DNA of 64,000 bases, taken from the NCBI GenBank assembly GCA_021397845.1, contig CM038052.1, positions 37,866,449 to 37,930,448 of the forward strand, in the 5' to 3' direction. The stretch is from Areca catechu (Eukaryota; Streptophyta; Magnoliopsida; Arecales; Arecaceae). The notes below the pieces were generated by a model. That model was given only the letters and a program-made list of their open reading frames with translations, had not been told where the DNA came from and did no database searches. Position 1 is the stretch's first letter. Each line of letters opens with the position of its first letter. The translations under genes were made by a program, and so were the position numbers. This document shows, one piece after another, positions 23,529-34,637 of the stretch.

Positions 23529-23530
23529 CT

Positions 23531-24687
23531 TGATGCAGGACAAGACGGGGGAGGATCGCTGGCGAGCGTAGAAGTCATCAAAAGATTAGGGTTTGCAGAG
23601 GAGAAGAAAGAGAGGTTAAGGAATACCTGGGGTTCACACAGATTTCCCATAGAGGACAAGCACATAGCAAGGGGCTCACACAGATGCCTTAGGGATCAAA
23701 GCACACAGCTACCCTAAAAAGTTTACACAGAACTAAAGAAAAATTCATTCATCATTCATTGTTAAAAAGTACAAAAGGGGGTGGGGTATTTATAGATTCA
23801 CCCCAAGATACATAACTTGAGGGCTAAGAAACCCTAACTTGTAGGCCAAGAAACCCTGGTGGATTGGTCAACAGTGGGCCTGTCTTGGGCTGGAGCTCTC
23901 TCTTGCGGGTTTGGCAGCTGAAAGGGTCCAGGTGCATGAAGGCTAGCTCTAGTTGGAGGGGTCTGGTGAATCTCCTGGCTGTTGATGACTCTCCTCTTGA
24001 TTTGAACAACTTAACTGGACTCTTTACTGAACTAAAATGACTGGACCTGACTAAGTGGACTCAGTTGTCTTACTTTATTATAGGACTCAATTGACTCACT
24101 TTGACTAAAGTGACACAGTACTAATGGACTCAAATAAAATAAAATAAAATAGGTTTTCGGGTCCCCATCATTCTCCTGCAGTGGGGAGAACTCGACTCCG
24201 TTGAGTCAAGATCAGCGGGGTTTGACGGAACCAGAACTAACCAAATCAAAGCAGGCAAGGTTCATCTTTCTTTTTTTTATGATGATTATGAATTTTTCAA
24301 AAAGGTGTTCTTGGTTCTGCCTCTGGGCATGAGGCCCGTCTTTCCTTCACCTACGGGTGTTGAGGGGTGTGAGGCCCCAGTTATCTTTTCGCTAGCTGAG
24401 TTCCCCTCTATGATCTTGGAGCTTTTCCTTCATGGCCCCAGGTAGCAATTTGGGTGGGACGCCTTAGGCTCCGCATGTAGTGAGATGGGTGGGATGCCTT
24501 AGACTGCATGTAGTGGAGTGGGTGGGATGCCTTAGAGGTGTGGCATCTCTTCGTGAAGATAAGTCCCAAGTCCATAGAGTATCCATGTTTCTTGCCCCCA
24601 CATCTTTTTTTCCGCCTTTTTGACCATAATCACAGGAGACTTCTCAGCTCTCCAACGATCCTCCTAGCCCCCCTTTGTCCCGCATCA
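23531..24687 (-). repeat. 5' LTR of the gene-capture element (1157 bp)
   Basis: On the minus strand it starts TGATGCGGGACAAAGG and ends CCTGCATCA before the PBS. A TATA box CTATAAATA lies at 23795-23787, about 580 bp upstream of the captured ORF. A roughly 35-bp repeat (GGGTGGGATGCCTTAG) occurs three times at 24450-24540. Confidence 0.85.
23787..23795 (-). promoter_or_regulatory. Putative TATA box in the 5' LTR of the gene-capture element
   Basis: Minus-strand CTATAAATA within GGGGTGAATCTATAAATACC; conserved in the 3' LTR at 21817-21809. It would drive transcription into the captured ORF. Confidence 0.6.
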
Positions 24688-24692
24688 TAAGA

Positions 24693-25046
24693 TCGATGAA
24701 CAACTTTTGTTCCTCAGCTAAGTAGAAGTAATACCCCTTAGACTATTTTGGAACCCAACAAAAAGGCACTGGTCAGACCTAGATCCAAGTTTGTCCATTT
24801 CCAAATGTTTTACATAAGCCAGGCACCCCCAAACCCGAAGGTGTGATAGTGTCGGCTTACGTCCAGTCCATATCCCATATGGTGTTTTACTAACGGACTT
24901 ACTTGGAGCCCTATTCAGAAGGTAACAGGCTGATTCTAGAGCATATCCCCAAAAGGATACTGGCAAAGAAGCAAAGCCCATTATGGACCGAACCATGTCT
25001 AACAGGGTTTGATTCCTCCTCTCAGACACTCCATTTAATTGAGGTG
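24693..25046 (-). pseudogene. Copia integrase C-terminal piece
   Basis: Minus strand QLNGVSERRNQTLLDMVRS (including the glutamate of the integrase catalytic triad in SERRN) to LPVSFWGYALESACYLLNR, KTPYGIWTGRKPTLSHLRVW and YYFYLAEEQKLFID. It joins exactly to the integrase core at 42593 once the Gypsy array is removed, and to 21547 once the gene-capture element is removed. Confidence 0.9.
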
Positions 25047-26829
25047 TGGTGCGGGCACCAGACTCAGAAAAAGACTTCAGAGCTCCATCTGGATCTCTGA
25101 TTAACCTTGCCCGAAGAATTAGGGTTTTTGGCTTGTAATAAGGGTTGACTTGATCAACTCAATTTTAGTTTGAGTCTGTATTACCTGCATTTTTATTTTG
25201 TTGAGTCATGTTGACTCAGTAGTGGACTAGGGCTTCAACCTGGGGGTGTTACATTTTCTCCCAAGGCCAAGCAAGTGGGTGCCACACTCCCAGCCACACT
25301 CCCAGCCATACGCCTGAGTCCAGGGGGTGCCACATCTCCATCCAGTAGGCTTTGGTCCCCACACCATAGATAGCAGCTCCCCTCTTTCATGCGCCAATTG
25401 AGGAGAAATCCACCAGGGGTCCACAAATCAAGGGGGCGGCCCAAGACTTCCCAAAAGAACCAAACTATGAAAGGGAAGAAATTCTCTTGGAGAGAAATTC
25501 AAGGAGGCGCCCATTACCTGCCAGAAATACTCAAAACAAAGTTAGAAGGAGCCATAACTTAGGGAGAAAGAAAAAGAGGTATCCAAAAAGGGTTGAGCCA
25601 TGAAAGGAAGGAGATTTCTCTTGAAAAGCAAGGTTAGGAGGTGCCCTAATCATTCCAACTAAAGCCAGATATAAAAGGCAACAAATTTTCTCTTGGAGGG
25701 CAAGGTTAAGAGGCGCCCAAATACTTCCAGATAAGGCCAAGCATAGAAGGAAAAAAATATTTTCTTGGAGGTCAAGACAAGGAGGCGCCACCCACTTTCC
25801 TTTTTGAAGCTTCAATCAACTTTGGAATTAATTGGCCGGCCATATGAGTAGGGATTGATATCCTAATTCGAAGATCCCCTCCTTTAGTCCCACATGGGAA
25901 GATGTAAAACCCTACTCTCTTGTAATGGCCTATAAATTAAACCCCCATGTAAGTTTGAAAAAAATAAGATGAATGAAACCAAATTTTTTTGTGAGCAAAC
26001 TTTGTGTTTTCTCTCTTCCGCACTTGCATCCAGGTGTTGAGCTCCGTGAGGGAGCAAATCCGGGTTCCCCAGGAACCTTGAGGAGGTGTGAGATCTCCAA
26101 AACCCAAACCCTAGGTTAGCCACTCCACTCCCAAACCCTAGCCGCCATCATTCTTCTCTTTCCACCAAGCCCTAGCCTATCCCACTTCTCACGGCCACCC
26201 TCTCCAAGTCCAGGCCGACCACCAGCATCCGGCTCCAGTCCAGATACTTCAGGTCTACAGCAATTCTAAGAGGAAGTCAGATCAGCCTCCAGGAGAATCC
26301 TGATTTTAGCAACTTCAGCTTTCAAGTTCTTCAACCTGGTAAATCTTTTCTTGAGTATCTGAATTCCATCACTTGTTCCTCTTCTTTCCCAGATCTTGAG
26401 TCCAGGAGAAGCCGACCAAACCACAAGACTAGTATTGGAGGATCCATTGCGAAGATAGCCGACTCCGAGGATCCCACAATCTGCTCGCGAGAGTTCTTCC
26501 ATCCAAAATCTGAGAAGATCACTATCTGGTTAGTAAACCATCTCTCCTCTCTATTTCTGTTCTGTTGAAAGTTCAGAGCGAAACCCTAGATCTGGGAGTT
26601 TCTCAACCCCCAGCGATCTGTTACTTCTGAACTACTTTGATAATTTAGTTTCTTCTAAATTGTGCTTTCAATCCTTACTTAGTTTCCTTCAACTTAGTTT
26701 AGCTTTACTTTGAGTCAAAGCCAATTTCTGAAATATAAAAAAAAAAAAAATCCTAAATTTACTTTCGCATACACTTCTTTGTTCTTTGTTCTGCATCATT
26801 TTTGATATCAGAGCTTTCGTTCTGCATCA
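25047..26829 (+). repeat. Gypsy A LTR1
   Basis: It starts TGGTGCGGGCACCAGACTC and ends TTCTGCATCA. TATA box TATAAATTAA at 25931-25940. The tail has a doubled 'ttctgcatcatttttg' segment that includes a PBS-like sequence. Confidence 0.95.
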
Positions 26830-26833
26830 TTTT

Positions 26834-26845
26834 TGGTATCAGAGC
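26834..26845 (+). other. Primer-binding site, unit A1
   Basis: TGGTATCAGAGC after LTR1 (initiator tRNA-Met type). Confidence 0.9.
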
Positions 26846-27280
26846 CCTGTCTAGGGTTTCTGTTTTGATTGCTTGTTTGAGTCTCTCTCTTTTTACTTTG
26901 TCTGCTCGAAGTAGACTCCCCAGGACGTCCGGTCCTAGGAATGAAGTGAGGTGCAAACCTCCTCTTCCCATTCCATGGGGTGTTCCTAGGGCGTGTAGGG
27001 GATCCGTTGGGTTATAACTTCGTAGTAGGAATTGTAAACGGGGAAGTGCTCTGTTTGCAGCCCGTAATTACCCTGTTGCAAGAATTATTTCTCACTGAAG
27101 GTAACTCCAAATTCGGTAATTTTTATTTTTCTGAAACCAGTATAATTGAAACTATTTTGCATAATTTTCCTGTGATTTATTGGTTTCCGTGAGATTTCTG
27201 AGAATTAAATTACTGCAACTCTATTTTTGTGATCTGCAATCCAATTATTTTTGAGTGTTCATCTCTTAATTCATCTTAAG

Positions 27281-27730
27281 GGCATTTGGGCATCTAAGAT
27301 AAGGGGAGGAGTTGATAACCTCTACTTAGCCCAAAACCACCACCCACTCATTCGAACCTAAGCCTTTAATCTAAAAATTGATTAGACCTAATTTGCCCTA
27401 GTGGGCTAGGGACATCAACAAGTCGGGTCAAGGCTAGTGTTGAGTCAGTTTGTCTGGTTACTCTGTGTGTGCTTTGTACTCAGTGTCTAGAACGGTGGTT
27501 CAGAGATTCCATCCCGAAGGGCTTGTGTGCTGGTCCGCCTACCTGGCCAATCTCTGATTGGTGTCTAGGATTGGCATTCAGGGACCTAACACTCCCCTTA
27601 CACCTGCCTGGCTGAGTCCTGAGTTACTACAGGCTAGCTTGCCACTCTGATTGGGCATCTAGTTTGGGCTCTAGGTTTAGTTAGCCCGTAGTCGTTCAGT
27701 TGAGTCTCATTTTGTATGTTTGCTTGCATC
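27281..27730 (+). other. Conserved leader, unit A1
   Basis: Untranslated leader aligned with units A2, A3, B1, B2 and C. Perfect hairpins CCCTAG-tggg-CTAGGG (27396-27411) and CCAATC-tct-GATTGG (27547-27561). Confidence 0.7.
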
Positions 27731-29404
27731 ATGTCTACCCGGAATGGAGTACCCTACCAACCTGGTCAAACCCAACCTGATTTAGAGGCCATGGTTAGAG
27801 CTCTTACTGAGAGTATGAACAAATTGAGTCAGGATGTGACTGCTAATGTTGCCCAGTGTAAAGAACAAGTCCATGAGAATTTTACCCAGCTTAGGGATCG
27901 AGTCCATGTACTTGAGAAACGTAGACATCAAAATTGGACCCCTGATCCAAAATTTAATAGGCCCTAACCTCACCCATGCCAGGAACCTAGGAGGACCTTA
28001 TACCGTGATCCCGAGCATAACCTTAGGAAGCCTAACCATGATATCTATAGTATGGATCGTGTCTATGAGAGGTCCTTACAATATTCTAGACCAGTCACTC
28101 AACAACCCAAGTCTTCTAGATCAAACCGTTTAGATCCACACCCATGCCCAAGTAAGGTCTCTACTAGCTTGAAACCCAGTGTGACCCAGGTTCCTATATC
28201 TCAAGAATGTTTGTTTTGTGGAGAAAGAGGCCATAAATCTAGTCAGTGCCCATGCATAGGACTGGCTTGTGCATAGCTAAGTGGTAAGAATCCTAAGGAT
28301 GACATTAATGAGGGAGAACCCAAGCCTACCAATGAGCAAGAAAGGTTAGGTATGACAAGCCTAGAATCAGTTGACCCGATCACCACTGACCCGAAACCCA
28401 TTGAAGATGGCATCGAGGAAGTATATGATGCTGGCTTGAGTCTAGTTGATGAATGTGAGGGGGAAGAACTAGAAGAATGTGAAATCGATACTATTGGTTC
28501 CTTACCTGAGGAGACCTTGGAGAGCAACCAAGTGGTAGGACCTAGTTCAGAAATTCAAGAGATTTGTGAGAACCAGGTTCCTTTAGTCAAATACCCCCAG
28601 GAAGAACTCATAGTGTTAGCCCGAGCTATCAGTTCGTATCCTCTAATGACAGTCATTCCCCAAGTACCAATTGAAGATCTTTGCACTAAACTGTTTAAGT
28701 TTGCCCACCCTATGGTAGATCCTCTCCTTAGGATGACTGAATCAAGCCTCTTACAATTAGACCTTGTCCCATGCTCAGCCACTAAGGTCTCTCCCGTAAT
28801 CTCAGTTGGACATCCTTTTCTTGAGTGGATTGATTCACCCAGTCCTGTAGAAGTCTTCCTTATGGCCCCAGACCCCTTCCTTTGCATGACTGAGCTACCC
28901 TTCTATAGAGTATACCTTTCCTCACCCATAGGTCAAATTTCAAGTCTTGAGGTCATCAACCATAGACCCTTCCATGAATCATTCTCTAATCCATCTCTTG
29001 AGAAAGTGGATCATTATTTGCTTAGAGAACAAACCTTAACTGTTGCAATCACATGTCCTAGGCTACTCCCCGAACCATCTCTTGATCCATTCCTAGGAGT
29101 AGCAAACTTTCCCTTTCGTAAGGATGACCAGTTGACACTCATAGATCACCATTCAAACCTTCAGGTCACCACCTTTAGTCAGCAGGTAATTCGAGACTCC
29201 ACCTCATATTTCCTCCCTTTCTCTAGGACTTCCAATGCTTCTTACACCATCCAAGTATACTTTGTCGAAGTCTTTAGAGTGAACCATGTGTCAGAACCTA
29301 TTTGGTTTGCCACCTACTTCTGGAAGACCTTATGGCACCTACTAGGCACCCATGATAAGTTTTCATGCTCTGCATGCCATCCTCCGACCCAAGGTCAAAC
29401 CTAG
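27731..29404 (+). pseudogene. ORF1 (gag/acidic/integrase-tail) of unit A1, two stops
   Basis: Same frame and length as the intact A3 copy, starting MSTRNGVPYQPGQTQ. It is interrupted by TAA at 27965-27967 and TAG at 28274-28276, the second just after the zinc knuckle (CLFCGERGHKSSQC, 28207-28248). Frame is open from there to the natural stop. The last 33 codons are an integrase core tail, here starting FATYFWKTLWHLLGTH. Gag cannot be made whole from this copy. Confidence 0.85.
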
Positions 29405-29706
29405 AGAGCCGTAGTTTGTAAGGTTTAGACCTAGGGTTCCTTTGAATAAAGTACATTCTTTAGGAATGCATCGTCAGTCGAGTTTAGGATATTGTCTCAG
29501 ATTTTGGTTGAGTGAGAATACCAGGAATTGGGATTTGTATTTTGTCTAGGGCTGAAATTGCATTCAATGTTTCGATCAATAAGTCTATAGGCTAGAGTCC
29601 CTTTGAAATTGTTCATGGATACAAGCCTCACACACCACTTGATCTGATTTCACTTTTAGCCCACACACACAAGTCTCTTGATGCACTTGCATAGCAAGTA
29701 ACGGAC

Positions 29707-30249
29707 TTGCATAAAGAAATTCATGCGAAAATAAATTTAAGTAATGAAACTTATAAGAAGTTGGCTGATTCTCAAAGGCGAGTCAAAACTTTTGTTGAGG
29801 GAGTCTATGTAATGATTAGGTTAAGGCCTGAATGGATTCCTCCTGGAACCGTTAGAAAGTTACATGCTAGAGGAGCTGGACCATTTAGAGTGGTGAAGAG
29901 AGTAGGGTCCAATGCCTATGTGCTCGAGTTGCCTTCAGAACTAGGCATTAGCTCCACTTTCAACATTACAGACCTAGCAGAGTATAGAGAGCCAGCTGTG
30001 ATTCCCAGTGAGCCTTTTGAGCCTAATCCTGATCTTGAGAGTGAACCCAACCCTGTGTGTCCACCAACAAACTGGACTGTAAGGAAAGAGCAGATTGAAA
30101 AGATCCTGGATTATCAGGTTATCTCTACTCATAATCGAGGATACCAAAGATACCAGGTCCGCTGGCAAGGAAGGCCAGATTCTGATGACTCTTGGATCTC
30201 CCGAGAAGAATTACAAGAATTGGACCCAGACCTCTTGGAGAGATACTAG
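29707..30249 (+). CDS. Integrase C-terminus with chromodomain, unit A1
   Basis: 180 codons, open. It starts inside an integrase region (HKEIHAKINLSNETYKKLAD), continues through a GPY/F-like module (LHARGAGPFRVVKRVGSNAY) and ends in a chromodomain (YQRYQVRWQGRPDSDDSWIS, about residues 126-180). In chromoviruses this module guides integration to chosen chromatin. The catalytic core is not attached: stops separate it from the core tail in ORF1. Whether it is translated alone is unknown. Confidence 0.7.
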   Translation: MHKEIHAKINLSNETYKKLADSQRRVKTFVEGVYVMIRLRPEWIPPGTVRKLHARGAGPFRVVKRVGSNAYVLELPSELGISSTFNITDLAEYREPAVIPSEPFEPNPDLESEPNPVCPPTNWTVRKEQIEKILDYQVISTHNRGYQRYQVRWQGRPDSDDSWISREELQELDPDLLERY

Positions 30250-30302
30250 AGCCAACTTGATCCATACTCGACAGGGTCGAGTTCCTCCCACCCTGGGAGA
30301 AT

Positions 30303-32062
30303 TGGTGCGGGCACCAGACTCAGAAGAAGACTTCAGAGCTCCATCTGGATCTCTGATTAACCTTGCTCGAAGAATTAGGGTTTTTGGCTTGTAATAAGGG
30401 TTGACTTGATCAACTCAATTTTAGTTTGAGTCTGTATTACCTGTATTTTTATTTTGTTGAGTCATGTTGACTCAGTAGTGGACTAGGGCTTCAACCTGGG
30501 GGTGTTACATTTTCTCCCAAGGCCAAGCAAGTGGGTGCCACACTCCCAGCCACACTCCCAGCCATACGCCTGAGTCCAGGGGGCGCCACATCTCCATCCA
30601 GCAGGCTTTGGTCCCCACACCACAGATAGCAGCTCCCCTCTTTCATGCGCCAATTGAGGAGAAATCCACCAGGGGTCCACAAATCAAGGGGGCGGCCCAA
30701 GACTTCCCAAAAGAACCAAACTATGAAAGGGAAGAAATTCTCTTGGAGAGAAAATCAAGGAGGCACCCATTACCTGCCAGAAATACTCAAAACAAAGTTA
30801 GAAGGAGCCATAACTTAGGGAGAAAGAAAAGGAGGTATCCAAAAAGGGTTGAGCCATGAAAGGAAGGAAATTTCTCTTGAAAAGCAAGGTTAGGAGGCGC
30901 CCTAATCATTCCAACTAAAGCCAGATATAAAAGGCAACAAATTTTCTCTTGGAGGGCAAGGTTAAGAGGCGCCCAAACACTTCCAGATAAGGCCAAGCAT
31001 AGAAGGAGAAAAATATTTTCTTGGAGGTCAAGACAAGGAGGCGCCACCCACTTTCCTTTTTGAAGCTTCAATCAACTTTGGAATTAATTGGCCGGCCATA
31101 TGAGTAGGGATTGATATCCTAATTTGAAGATCCCATCCTTTAGTCCCACATGGGAAGATGTAAAACCCTACTCTCTTATAATGGCCTATAAATTAAACCC
31201 CCATGTAAGTTTGAAAAAAATAAGATGAATGAAACCAAATTTTTTTGTGAGCAAACTTTGTGTTTTCTCTCTTCCGCACTTGCATCCAGGTGTTGAGCTC
31301 TGTGAAGGAGTAAATCCGGGTTCCCCAGGAACCTTGAGGAGGTGTGAGATCTCCAAAACCCAAACCCTAGGTTAGCCACTCCACTCCCAAACCCTAGTCG
31401 CCCATCATTCTTCTCTTTCCACCAAGCCCTAGCCTATCCCACTTCTCACGGCCACCCTCTCCAAGTCCAGGCCGACCACCAGCATCCGGTTCCAGTCCAG
31501 ATACTTCAGGTCTACAGCAATTCTAAGAGGAAGTCAGATCAGCCTCCAGGAGAATTCTGATTTTAGCAACTTCAGCTTTCAAGTTCTTCAACCTGGTAAA
31601 TCTTTTCTTGAGTATATGAATTCCATCACTTGTTCCTCTTCTTTCCCAGATCTTGAGTCCAGGAGAAGCCGACCAAACCACAAGACCAGTATTGGAGGAT
31701 CCATTGCGAAGATAGCCAACTCCGAGGATCCCACAATCTGCTCGCGAGAGTTCTTCCACCCAAAATCTGAGAAGATCACTGTCTGGTTAGTAAACCATCT
31801 CTCCTCTCTATTTCTGTTCTGTTGAAAGTTCAGAGCGAAACCCTAGGTCTGGGAGTTTTTCAACCCCCAGCGATCCGTTACTTCTGAACTACTCTGATAA
31901 TTTAGTTTCTTCTAAATTGTGCTTTCAATCCTTACTTAGTTTCCTTCAACTTAGTTTAGCTTTACTTTGAGTCAAAGCCAATTTCTGAAATATAAAAAAA
32001 AAAAAAAAAAAAAATCCTAAATTTACTTCCGTATACGCTTCTTTGTTCTTTGTTCTGCATCA
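30303..32062 (+). repeat. Gypsy A LTR2 (shared)
   Basis: Shared by units A1 and A2. It is the only LTR of the four lacking the doubled tail segment. TATA box TATAAATTAA 31187-31196. Poly(A) tract of about 20 near 31994. Confidence 0.95.
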
Positions 32063-32066
32063 TTTT

Positions 32067-32078
32067 TGGTATCAGAGC
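32067..32078 (+). other. Primer-binding site, unit A2
   Basis: TGGTATCAGAGC after LTR2. Confidence 0.9.
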
Positions 32079-32513
32079 CCTGTCTAGGGTTTCTGTTTTG
32101 ATTGCTTGTTTGAGTCTCTCTCTTTTTACTTTGTCTGCTCGAAGTAGACTCCCCAGGATGTCCGGTCCTAGAAATGAAGTGAGGTGCAAACCACCTCTTC
32201 CCATTCCACGGGGTGTTCCTAGGGCGTGTAGGGGATCCGTTGGGTTATAACTTCGTAGTAGGAATTGTAAACGGGGAAGTGCTCTGTTTGCAGCCCGTAA
32301 TTATCCTGTTGCAGGAATTATTTCTTATTGCAGGTAACTCCAAATTCAGTGATTCTTATTTTGCTAAAACCAGTATAACTGAATCTATTTTGCATAATTT
32401 TCCTGTGATTTATTGGTTTCCGTGGGATTTCTGAGAATTAAATTACTGCAACTCTATTTTTATGATCTGCAATCCAATTATTTTTGAGTGTTCATCTCTT
32501 AATTCATCTTAAG

Positions 32514-32963
32514 GGCATTTGGGCATCTAAGATAAGGGGAGGAGTTGATAACCTCTCCTTAGCCCAAAACCACCACCCACTCATTCGAACCTAAGCCTTT
32601 AATCTAAAAATTGATTAGACCTAATTTGCCCTAGTAGGCTAGGGACATCAACAAGTCGGGTCAAGGCTAGTGTTGAGTCAGTTTGTCTGGTTACTCTGTG
32701 TGTGCTTTGTACTCAATGTCTAGAATGGTGGTTCAGGGATTCCATCCCGAAGGGCTTGTGTGCTGGTCCGCCTACCTAGCCAATCTCTGATTGGTGTCTA
32801 GGATTGGCATTCAGGGACCTAACACTCCCCTTACACCTGCTTGGCTGAGTCCTGAGTTACTACAAGCTAGCTTGCCACTCTGATTGGGCATCTAGTTTGG
32901 GCTCTAGGTCTAGTTAGCCCGTAGTCGTTCAGTTGAGTCTCATTTTGTGTGTTTGCTTGCATC
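32514..32963 (+). other. Conserved leader, unit A2
   Basis: As in A1; hairpin CCAATC-tct-GATTGG at 32780-32794. The CCCTAG-tagg-CTAGGG hairpin has one loop change. Confidence 0.7.
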
Positions 32964-34637
32964 ATGTCTACCCGGAATGGAGTACCCTACCAACCTGGTC
33001 AAACCCAACCTGATTTAGAGGCCATGGTTAGAGCTCTTACTGAGAGTATGAACAAATTAAGTCAGGATGTGACTGCTAATGTTGCCCAGTGTAAAGAACA
33101 AGTCCATGAGAATTTTATCCAGCTTAGGGATCGAGTCCAAGTACTTGAGAAACGTAGACATCAAAATTGGACCCCTGATCCAAAATTTAATAGGCCCCAA
33201 CCTCACCCATGCCAGGAACCTAGGAAGACCTTATACCGTGATCCCAAGCATAACCTTAGGAAGCCTAACCATGATATCTATAGTGTGGATCGTGTCTATG
33301 AGAGGTCCTTACAATATTCTAGACCAGTCACTCAACAACCCAAGTCTTCTAGATCAAACCATTTAGATCCACACCCATGCCCAAGTAAGGTCTCTACTAG
33401 CTTGAAACCCAGTGTGACCTAGGTTCCTATATCTCAAGAATGTTTGTTTTGTGGAGAAAGAGGCCATAAATCTAGTCAGTGCCCATGCATAGGACTGGCT
33501 TGTGCACAGCTAAGTGGTAAGAATCCTAAGGATGACATTAATGAGGGAGAACCCAAGCCTACCAATGAGCAAGAAAGGTTAGGTATGACAAGCCTAGAAT
33601 CAGTTGACCCGATCACCACTGACCCGAAACCCATTGAAGATGGCATCGAGGAAGTATATGATGCTGGCTTGAGTCTAGTTGATGAATATGAGGGGGAAGA
33701 ATTAGAAGAATGTGACATCGATACTATTGGTTCCTTACCTGAGGAGACCTTGGAGAGCAACCAAGTGGTAGGACCTAGTTCAGAAATTCAAGAGATTTGT
33801 GAGAACCAGGTTCCTTTAGTCAAATACCCCCAAGAAGAACTCATAGTGTTAGCCCGAGCTATCAGTTCGTATCCTCTAATGACAGTCATTCCCCAAGTAC
33901 CAATTGAAGATCTTTGCACTAAACTATTTAAGTTTGCCCACCCTATGGTAGATCCTCTCCTTAGGATGACTGAATCAAGCCTCTTACAATTAGACCTTGT
34001 CCCATGCTCAGCCACTAAGTTCTCTCCCGTAATCTCAGTTGGACATCCTTTTCTTGAGTGGATTGATTCACCCAGTCCTGTAGAAGTCTTCCTTATGGCC
34101 CTAGACCCCTTCCTTCGCATGACTGAGCTACCCTTCTATAGAGTATACCTTTCCTCACCCATAGGTCAAATTTCAAGTCTTGAGGTCATCATCCATAGAC
34201 CCTTCCATGAATCATTCTCTAATCCATCTCTTGAGAAAGTGGATCATTATTTGCTTAGAGAACAAACCTTAATTGTTGCAATCACATGTCCTAGGCTACT
34301 CCCCGAACCATCTCTTGATCCATTCCTAGGAGTAGCAAACTTTCCCTTTCGTAAGGATGACCAGTTGACACTCATAGATCACCATTCAAACCTTCAGGTC
34401 ACCACCTTTAGTCAGCAGGTAATTCGAGACTCCACCTCATATTTCCTCCCTTTCTCTAGGACTTCCAATGCTTCTTACACCATCCAAGTATACTTTGTCG
34501 AAGTCTTTAGAGTGAACCACGTGTCAGAACCTATTAGATTTGCCACCTACTTCTGGAAGACCTTATGGCACCTACTAGGCACCCATGATAAGTTTTCATT
34601 CTCTGCATGCCATCCTCCGACCCAAGGTCAATCCTAG
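32964..34637 (+). pseudogene. ORF1 of unit A2, one stop
   Basis: Reads as A3 except for a TAG at 33420-33422 just before the zinc knuckle. From 33444 on a 397-codon frame is open with the knuckle, acidic region, SYFLPF motif and integrase tail. A single C-to-T change explains the stop. Confidence 0.85.

Larger units (their letters stand above)
21553..24687 (-). mobile_element. Gene-capturing non-autonomous LTR retrotransposon
   Basis: It is flanked by perfect TAAGA duplications (21548-21552 and 24688-24692) inside the Copia pol gene. On the minus strand it has a 5' LTR (24687-23531), a PBS complementary to initiator tRNA-Met (23528-23517), about 1.25 kb of internal sequence holding a ubiquitin-RACK1 chimera, and a shortened 3' LTR (22278-21553). 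It has no gag or pol. Both ends share an inverted repeat of about 48 bp, unusual for LTRs. This is the same type of event as maize Bs1, which carries pieces of host genes. Confidence 0.85.

Noticed and set aside
21553..24687. A Pack-MULE or other TIR DNA transposon, because of the long inverted ends
   Set aside because: The 5-bp TSD, long internal direct repeats and tRNA-Met PBS next to the inner end of the LTR fit an LTR retrotransposon; MULEs make 8-11 bp duplications.
25235..25444. Host gene remnants in the LTR-internal GGCGCC-rich repeats
   Set aside because: The 'aggaggcgccc' phrases recur within each LTR as imperfect repeats, without coding pattern.
26834..26847. tRNA gene fragments (TGGTATCAGAGCCC)
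   Set aside because: These 12-14 nt matches sit at LTR ends and are primer-binding sites; no cloverleaf surrounds them.
30483..31071. Repeated ORFs inside the Gypsy A LTRs (for example the 94-codon minus-strand frame)
   Set aside because: They recur only because the LTR recurs; they are antisense or noncoding and contain no known domain.
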